Below, in pieces: positions 56,480 to 64,000 of a stretch of DNA of 64,000 nucleotides (positions are counted from its first letter, which is position 1; each line of letters begins with the position of its first letter). The stretch is taken from contig NC_054555.1 of NCBI RefSeq assembly GCF_017654505.1, positions 4,208,835 to 4,272,834 of the forward strand. Direction: 5' to 3'. The notes under the pieces are model-generated. The model had not been told where the DNA came from, did no database searches, and saw only the letters and a program-made list of their open reading frames with translations. The stretch comes from Polyodon spathula. Taxonomy: Eukaryota; Chordata; Actinopteri; Acipenseriformes; Polyodontidae. The position numbers and the translations under genes are program-made.

Positions 56480-56693
56480 CAGTGGTTCTCAAACTACGAT
56501 GCCCAAAGATTGCCCAGGGGGTCCCCAGGAATTTGTAAAACCAAAAAATATATTTTATGTACAAAAAAATGATCTTTCACTGTTGCAAGCAATCTACAGT
56601 GCATTCAGCTTTTACTCCCTGAAGTCAATACAGTTTTTTTTTTTTTTTTTTTTTTTTGCAGTTTTCCTTTTTCCTCAGTTTGAGAACCTCTTG
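56480..56693. mobile_element. hAT-type MITE (CAGTGGTTCTCAAACT terminal repeats)
   Basis: The left end is CAGTGGTTCTCAAACT, the terminal repeat shared by many hAT/Charlie non-autonomous elements. The right end AGTTTGAGAACCTCTTG is its inverse with a few changes. The interior has GGGGGTCCCC near the left end and a 24-bp poly-T. No clear 8-bp target duplication is seen, so the right boundary may be eroded. Confidence 0.6.
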
Positions 56694-59225
56694 CTTTACT
56701 GGTTGTATACGGTCAACCATGGTTTATACAGTGGTTTACCATTCTTAGATTTGCTTGTATGTGCTTTGATTGTACTGTGCTTCTACATCCATGTATTCAA
56801 AGGCATATATTCTGCAAACAAAGACTGTTAGCTACTGTGAATAAAGTTTTGTTCAATTCAAATTGCATTGCGGTGGTTTTGATGGTGTAACCACATAGCG
56901 CTGCAGTGTGGTTCAGTAGAGAAGACTAGTTTCTGGGCCAAGTGGAAGTAATTAGTTATTACATAGCAACTCCATTGAGCAGGTAGTGAATGGGAGATTG
57001 GCAGTGCTGCCATGCTTAAGCTCTCCGAAAGCTGGGCAGCCCACAACAAGAAGAAGATGATGATGATGAATAAAAAAACAGATTGACACAGCTTAATTTT
57101 CCACTGTAGTAAATTAGAAACAGTGTCTCTTAAGCTACAAACTGGCCAAAAATAGGGAATTATTGGCCATAAAAAGATTCAGCCTGACAAAGCACTAGCT
57201 GACAGATCACAGGCAAGAAACACTGGTTCATTGAGATACTGAGGCATAATGCAGCTGTGCCTGGGCATACTGGATTTAGATATTTAGTGTTAATATTCAG
57301 CTTGGAGAATGCCCCAAAGTGCTGTTTTTGCCAGAGGTCACAAGGTCTTCTGTTCCGCCTGTGTTATAGTGCAATCATGCTGTTTCACTCTTGATATTTT
57401 GCTGCGCTTTAATGATTTCACTCTGCCACCTTCCCTTGGCAGTGAAATCAGATAAACCAACATCTTTATGGATCTGTTTCCACTGACTTGAGAGGAATGT
57501 AGATTATTACAGATTGGCACGAACGTCTGTGGTTTGTTTGCCTTTGTGTGCCACACCGTCAGTATTCATTTCTGACCACTTTTATTTTAATACTGATTAT
57601 AGATGTCCAAAAACATTATGTCTGAAAAGTTGTTGCATGCAGTGCCACTTAGTGGCCAGATACTGTAATTGCACTTTGTAGTTAGTAACCTTTCCTCATA
57701 ATCTATCAACATTCTGTTTTCAGGTATTTTAACAAATGCATCTTATTGTCAGCGAAAGACAGGTAGACCGATTTGGTGCCGTGGAATTGTACAAAGCTAA
57801 GAATCGGATTAATTTCTGAGGGACTGACTTTAAAATCAGCAAGTAGTTCTACTACTTAGAAAGCAATATGTATATTACTGGCCCTATATACTAGTCGTTG
57901 AAGAGGCATGACAATGAGAAAAGAAACGTCGCCACAGGAAGTTCAGGTTTTCGCTGTTGTGCTGCTTTGAAGTTTGCAGTAAATCCATTCTTTTTTGCTG
58001 TAGAAGTCTGCCACTGTATAACTCTACATAGGAAAGCCAAAACCTTGTTCTGTTTGTTTAATGGAAGTATTGTTCTTTGTTAGCATTAAATAACAGCAGA
58101 CACTGTTCCTATTGCTCTTTGAAACAGACAGCAGGGAGATGAGGGGCCAGGCAGCCCAGGTAACCCATCGTAGTCTTCACTTTAGTTCTGGCTTGTTATA
58201 CATTTAGCACACAGGGGTAGGCACTATCCAAATCCAGGCTTAGCCCTCCCCATGCCTTCTAATATACTGCTTACAGTAAGCAGATAATAAAAACATGTCA
58301 AAAATGCATTTTTAACAATAAAGCCTGACACTGCAGCAGTGAATCAGTCATCTGTGAACCAAAAAATGATCAATCAGATTTTACCGTGCTGAACTGTGGA
58401 TTGCTTTGTGTGTGTTTCTTTTCCCCACACAATAAGATATTGTGCTGGCTGTGTGGCTCTTTATTGTAGTACAGCTTTAAACCTAATGCAACAGTAAAAT
58501 TATAATACCAAAGGAAGGTCCAGCATGTGTTGTTTATGGTCTAGCACGCTCTGTCTTAGCAGTCAGGATCTGAGCAGTCTTTATTTTGCAGATATAACCA
58601 AACAGAGGAAGGGTCTGTTTACTTTGCTTATAGCTGCCTACCTATGCTGTCGCCAAAAGAGATGACTCACAAATCACTGGTGCGAATATTTTGCAAGAAA
58701 ACCCAATTCCTAAACTGCCTGGATGAGAAGGTGGTTACCCTGAGGTTCAGTGCCAAGTACTGTCTGTGGTATTGTGTTTCTAATACCTGTGTGTTTATCG
58801 CTACCTATTTGATAGCTGTAGGCAGTTTCTTTCCTGGTTCTTACATGTTTATTATTCCATGCGCTTTCTGTTTGAAATGCCCTGGGTAGATAGGTATGAG
58901 TCACCCAAGTCCTGCTTTTTACCAGTGACATTTGCCACCCACTCATGCCTGTTGAGTCCACTCCACCTATTGCCTGTCTCAGTTCTCAAGCAGCAAAAAC
59001 ACATTAAAAGCAGAGGAGAGATTGTTCAGCTCACAGCACTGCTTTTTAAGAGCCTGCAGGGTTATTTAAGCTCTTTCTTTGTTAACATGTAGGCATGGCT
59101 CAACTAGCACATACTGATATCCCAATGCAACTGGACTGCACAGAATGTAAGCTATAACGCCACTGTTTGGGCGTGTTGTTATGTAATGAAACTTGGGTGG
59201 AACGGTCTGTGATGCTGTTTTAGTT

Positions 59226-59275
59226 TGATGGGCTAACGCACGGGCTGCTGGTCTAATCCTTGTCACTCCCTGTCT
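59226..59275 (+). mobile_element. tRNA-derived SINE head
   Basis: TGATGGGCTAACGCACGGGC (A-box-like) followed by GCTGGTCTAATCC (B-box-like) at about tRNA spacing. No full cloverleaf. Confidence 0.45.
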
Positions 59276-60394
59276 AACACAGTAGTTCATGTCATTCAGA
59301 GTTTCTTCCTTGGTTGTGGCTGCTAATATATATTGACTCACTCGAATGTTAAGCTGGTTGCACGCAGCATGCTCCTGGTAATGAATTGTAGTGTTGTCTG
59401 TGTTTTCTTTATCTAAACTTGTGTCTGCTTTCCAGGCCATGAGTTCTGTTCTGTATGTTAAAATCCACACAGTTTCATAGTGCCAGCCTGAAATCCATCT
59501 GACCTGAGATTTCACGGGCCACTTGTCTAATAAATACATGTGGTCTCAGCACATGCATTTCCACAACGCGGGTCGCTCCCGTGCAGAACCACTGGTAATT
59601 CATTTAGTAAGGCTAATACTGAAACGGCTGTCAATTAATCAACGTACTACAGCTAACCACTCGTCCTTTCTGCCGATTTCAGGCCTATCTTTGCAGGATT
59701 TCAGTCATTTGGATTTCACAGTGATTGTTTAGCTAACAATGCAGCAAGAAATATTGAACCGGTAGAAGTGCAAACAATATGGAATTATTGGAGTATCCTC
59801 CACAACTTTTGTGATTGATCGGTTTGAGTTTATGCATGATTAACAACAGGCTGGCTTGCTCTGTTGCTGGCCTGGGAAGATGGATAATCTTGGGTGCCTC
59901 AGGAGACCTATCTAAAACCTTGTAAACTACACACCCAGGCATGCACAAGCTGTCAGGCCTGCAGGAGGTGACCCAACAGTGTACTAGCTGTGACCAGCAG
60001 GGGGTACTGTTGCTGGCTAGCCTAATGAGAATGACTGGTGAGCGTATCCCATTGAGACTACCTGCCTGGATCAGCTTTAGCCTAAAGCTTAGAACCTCTG
60101 CATTTTCAACAGTGCTTTGTGAAGCATTCCAAATGTATTATCTATGGTGTCAGGACCGCTACCCCTGTTACAACATCCTGAAAGTGGAAGAGACCTTAGC
60201 CCTGTGTCTTATCCTTCAGGGAGTTTCTTTTACTGCACAGCACTCCCACACACACAGTACTGTGTAGAGGTGTTGATAGAGAAAGTGAAAGAGAAAAGGG
60301 GCAGCAGCATGGCTGTCTGTCTAGCACACCCATTCATTCCTCTTCTAATCAGGGAGAGACTGTGAAATGCCGTATCTCCACAAGGCAGTGTTTT

Positions 60395-60399
<5 letters not shown>

Positions 60400-60466
<67 letters not shown>
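60400..60466. repeat. (CA)n microsatellite
   Basis: Perfect CA tract of about 67 bp in JADE2 intron 4. Confidence 0.98.
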
Positions 60467-60469
<3 letters not shown>

Positions 60470-61356
60470 GCAGCGCTTGGAGACCTAAAACGAGGCCCTG
60501 GCCTCTTGCCAACAAAACCCCCGGCTGCCTACAGAGAATCTTTCATCTACTGAACTGAGTCAGTGGAAAATGTGAATGAAAATTGAACTAAAAACAAACC
60601 GTGCCCCTGATATAATTAGATTTTACTGGGTGGGTGCTTGTGTGGGAGTGGGCAGGCATAAGAGATGCAGAAAGGGGGAAAGGAACTTGATTGAATTTTG
60701 TAAAGTAAGCCCAGGATGTGGATGTTAACAAGGTACAGATATATCCATGACAACGCATTTTGCATTCCTGAGCAGACCGCATTGGCATCTGAAGGAATCA
60801 CAAAATGGCAGTTCAGAGAAAAACTCGGTTGAGGGCGAGCGTTAACCCTTTGTCTGCCGAAGCCAATCAAACAGTTTCTTAGAAAAATAAAAAACAAACA
60901 ACAACTTGAGACCTTTTGAAAACAAGAGAGGTTTGTACACATTGTCAATCTTGGATTCAGTTTTTTATATACTTATAATTGTAAATTGAAGGGGGAAACA
61001 TGCTGTTCACACTGATTTTAAATTGAAAGATGCGGTATCATTTGGTTACAGCCAGGGATTGTGAGACAAGACAGGACATGGCATCTATATTAAAGTTACC
61101 ACATCCTGCATGACTCTCTTTGTGCAGCTCTTAGCTTCAGTATCTCACTGCTATGCAGGGTCTGGGTTATTATGCATATTGACTGACACCTTTTGTACCT
61201 GCCGTTTGACATCACTTCAACTCTTCTGTTCAGAGCTTGTTAAATCTTCAACAGGACCACAGACCAATCTTCACCAGCAGCTGGCTCATTGTAACTATAA
61301 CATTCAAGCAGCTAGATATATATCTATATTTATAACCCAGCAGTAATTGGTTTATT

Positions 61357-61358
<2 letters not shown>

Positions 61359-61439
<81 letters not shown>
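61359..61439. repeat. (AT)n microsatellite
   Basis: Perfect AT tract of about 81 bp in JADE2 intron 4. Confidence 0.98.
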
Positions 61440-61440
<1 letters not shown>

Positions 61441-63297
61441 CTATAATGGGGAGATTCCAATGAACTTGTGTTACTGGAATGCATTGTCCAGTTCTTGGTG
61501 TGAAAGCCCTTGGGCTCTCTCGAACTCTCACTGTAGTCCTCAGCCGCACTGAGTGAGGAGAGTTCATCGGGAGAGCATGTTTCTGTGTATAACAGCTTTC
61601 GCTCTAACCCTAAGTGATAGCTGTCAAATCCTGGCTCCCTGTTGCAGCTCAGAGGGGAGAGTAGCCTACTTTTCCTTGCTTCACTTTAGCTCGGCACTTA
61701 CTGGAGACGATAGAGGCAGTGTTGTTGCTCGCCCGAAGAGATGTGTGTGCGATTCTGAGTAGCACATCCGTAGAGGAGCAGAGTGATGTGAGAAGCTCAG
61801 ACACAGGCAGATTTAGCCCTAGGTAAAATGTGCTGCTTGACAGCAGATAAGAAAGAAAAGGAAAAGAGAGGTCGACCCTGAAACAGAGGGAAGTTAACAA
61901 GCATATCAAAGAGGTATGCAGGAGATGAAGACAGGTGAAATGAAAAACACAAGCTTCTGTACTGTTAAATGCATTCAGAGATATTTAACACTGAAACATG
62001 CTTTCAGCTTTAAATGTATAGCTGTCTGCCTCCTGTTTTTAAACACACACACACATACACTCACACACACACACACACTGTCTTGCAAAACATGTACTGT
62101 ATTTGTAAAGTGTAACTGTGTAATTGTGTAACTGTCTATAACTTCAGAGGTTAGAAACATGCGGCACTGTACTGTCACTGTGGGTAGCAGTCAGAAGATT
62201 CTGCTCATTAAACACTGCGGCACATAGGAAATCTGTCTTGAATCAATTGGGTTTGAGCTTAATACTCCCAACTGTACAAGGTTTTTTTTTTTTTCTTTTC
62301 CCCTGCCATTACCGCCCACGCTGTGTTTGCCTATTCGACTGTGTTGCTCTCTGGCCAGATAACACAGGACAGGGCATGAGTCTGCAGTATTCTGGCTGGC
62401 ATAATCTGTCTGCTCTCTGATTGGCTGGCTGACTCTGAAGTCCTCTGCTGAGCTGGCATAGACGTGCAACGTCAGCTCTGACAGGGGAACTTGCCCTTCC
62501 TCCCTCTCTCCCTCCCTCTCTCCTCCCTTCCAAGCGACTGACCTGCTCCCAGGCGTGCTTCTTGTGCAGTGTCCAGCTGGGCAGGAGATTGTTAGGGCTC
62601 AGCCACGGCACAGAATAACAGGCTTTCAAAGAGCCGGGTTGCATCTGATTCCTCCAGTTCAAGGATAGTATCCAAACCACTTATTTCATATGTCATTGAC
62701 TGAGTGTATAGGGTATGAGATATGTAGTCATTTTGGGCATTGGGTCGATAACAAAGGGTTGAAAGGAAACTACCATCCTCTGAACTAGCCAGGCACAGTG
62801 CTGTATTTATAGTGTTGTTAGTATTATCAGTAGGGTGCTTTGCGGGACAGCCACCCTTATCAGTTATATAAATAGAGAGTTTGATCAGGCCAAGTATACC
62901 AAGCAGCAACAAATCAGGGAGGGGCGTCAGTCAGGAGGGATTAATTAGCTGGGTGGCTGTGATCCCGTCCCCAAGCTATTGTCCATTGGCAAGCGGTTCT
63001 GCTGAAGTGAGGCAACATGGCACTGCCCACTTCTTCAGTGCTGCACGATCCTAACATTCAGTTGTGCAGGAGAGCCGCTAACAGCTTGGAGTGGATGAGA
63101 ATGTGTTGAATGTTTGAAGGTTGCCTCAAACCCACGTGACCACGGGATGAGGCAATCCTGATTTTTGCATTGGAAATGAGTTGAAGCAGGAGTGAGCTGT
63201 GGGGGCGGGAAGCAGCAGCATAAAATAACTCAAGGTTATATTTATAGGTTACTGATTAATTTGTGGAGAGGTGTGTTGTGTGTCCCTCCACTTGGGC

Positions 63298-63315
63298 GGG
63301 GGGGGGGGGGGGGGG
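63298..63315 (+). repeat. Poly-G run
   Basis: 18 consecutive G in JADE2 intron 4. Confidence 0.95.
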
Positions 63316-64000
63316 CATCTTCCTGAAATCTCAAGAGAGATTGTGATTGCGTTTTAATGACGAAACTGAAAAGTTTGAACAGCTGCTCTTTGCGACAGCC
63401 CTCACTGTGTTTGTCTTGCTGCCGATAAGGAGAGCTTCTGCTGCAGCAGCAGACGTGAGTAGCACTACGTTGTCCCCCGACAGCCTCTTCTGAAAAGCTG
63501 GAAGGCTCTCTTACTCAGAGGCTGTCATAGGCAGTGTGTGACTGAATCGATTCTGCACACTTAAACTTAATGAAAGAAGGGGTGCAGTAATACTCAGTGA
63601 CATTATATTGGCAGATTTAATAGAGAATTTGATAGGGACTACCAGAATTTCAGCATTCGCTGCTCTCAAGGTGCAAGCATAACATGTCAACATTTCCTGT
63701 GAATAACAATAACGCATGTAGAGCTCTTTTTTTTTATTGATTTCTTTCTTCCTGGTGACTACTAGGGGATATTCTACACAGCACAGAAGACATAGGACTG
63801 TATGTGTCTGGTACTGTGACAAAACACAGCCTTGTGTGTTTCTTCTTTGGCTGTGCACACATCGTGATGATGACGTTCAGTGCCATAACCCCCGTACAAA
63901 AAGCAATCAAATATTTTTACAGCTCCAGTGCTCTAAGGCAGCTGGGACAGGTTTGTTAAGTCGGCGTAAACTAAATTGAGTTCCTTTGACCTAAATATCT

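Larger units (their letters stand above)
55282..64000 (+). other. JADE2: JADE2 intron 4 (to window end)
   Basis: No further JADE2 coding exon recognised. Contains a hAT-like MITE (56480-56693), a tRNA-like SINE head (59226-59275), AC and AT microsatellites, a pyrimidine-rich stretch near 62497-62530 and a G-run (63298-63315). The 157-codon minus-strand open frame at 59066-59539 overlaps the SINE head and is not supported. Confidence 0.6.

Noticed and set aside
59066..59539. 157-codon minus-strand open frame, the longest in the window
   Set aside because: It lies inside JADE2 intron 4, overlaps a tRNA-like SINE head in antisense, and matches no protein family I recognise.

Overview
This is a vertebrate nuclear window with spliced genes, long AT-rich introns, many microsatellites and SINE- or MITE-like debris. 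I see no bacterial, viral or CRISPR content. Gene order and orientation match human 5q31.1: SKP1(-), PPP2CA(-), CDKL3(-), UBE2B(+), CDKN2AIPNL(-), JADE2(+). The proteins are close to the mammalian ones. The tRNA- and 5S-derived SINE relics and the repeat style suggest a ray-finned fish. A non-teleost such as a sturgeon or paddlefish is my best guess, but it is a recollection-based inference.

Layout. The left edge (1-2.9 kb) holds the first three coding exons of SKP1 and a probable non-coding first exon; the last coding exon lies off the edge. PPP2CA (5.7-10.8 kb) is complete: seven coding exons give exactly 309 codons plus a stop. CDKL3 (12.6-24.8 kb) is complete in twelve coding exons that sum to 575 codons plus a stop, with every junction in phase. 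UBE2B (27.9-32.7 kb) is complete in six exons and 152 codons. CDKL3 and UBE2B lie head to head, with a Harbinger-type MITE between them. At 35.4-35.9 kb is a CDKN2AIPNL locus that looks decayed: no in-frame ATG, an in-frame TGA, and two conserved tryptophans replaced. Next, at 36.4-37.3 kb, come a small zinc-finger-like fragment, a TATA box with a short hydrophobic ORF, and a 5S-rRNA-derived SINE piece. About 7 kb follow with no recognisable gene. JADE2 then begins (5' region about 44.4-45.5 kb, coding exons at 49.7, 52.0 and 55.1 kb) and runs off the right edge.

Function. The genes are not a dedicated pathway. SKP1 (SCF ubiquitin ligase adaptor), UBE2B (RAD6-type E2) and JADE2 (HBO1 complex) touch ubiquitin and chromatin biology; PPP2CA is the PP2A catalytic subunit and CDKL3 a CDK-like kinase. 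What holds them together is old synteny.

I found no convincing novel multi-gene system. The points most worth a second look are the apparent decay of CDKN2AIPNL, the TATA-driven short hydrophobic ORF beside it, and the perfect CRE palindromes upstream of PPP2CA and UBE2B.
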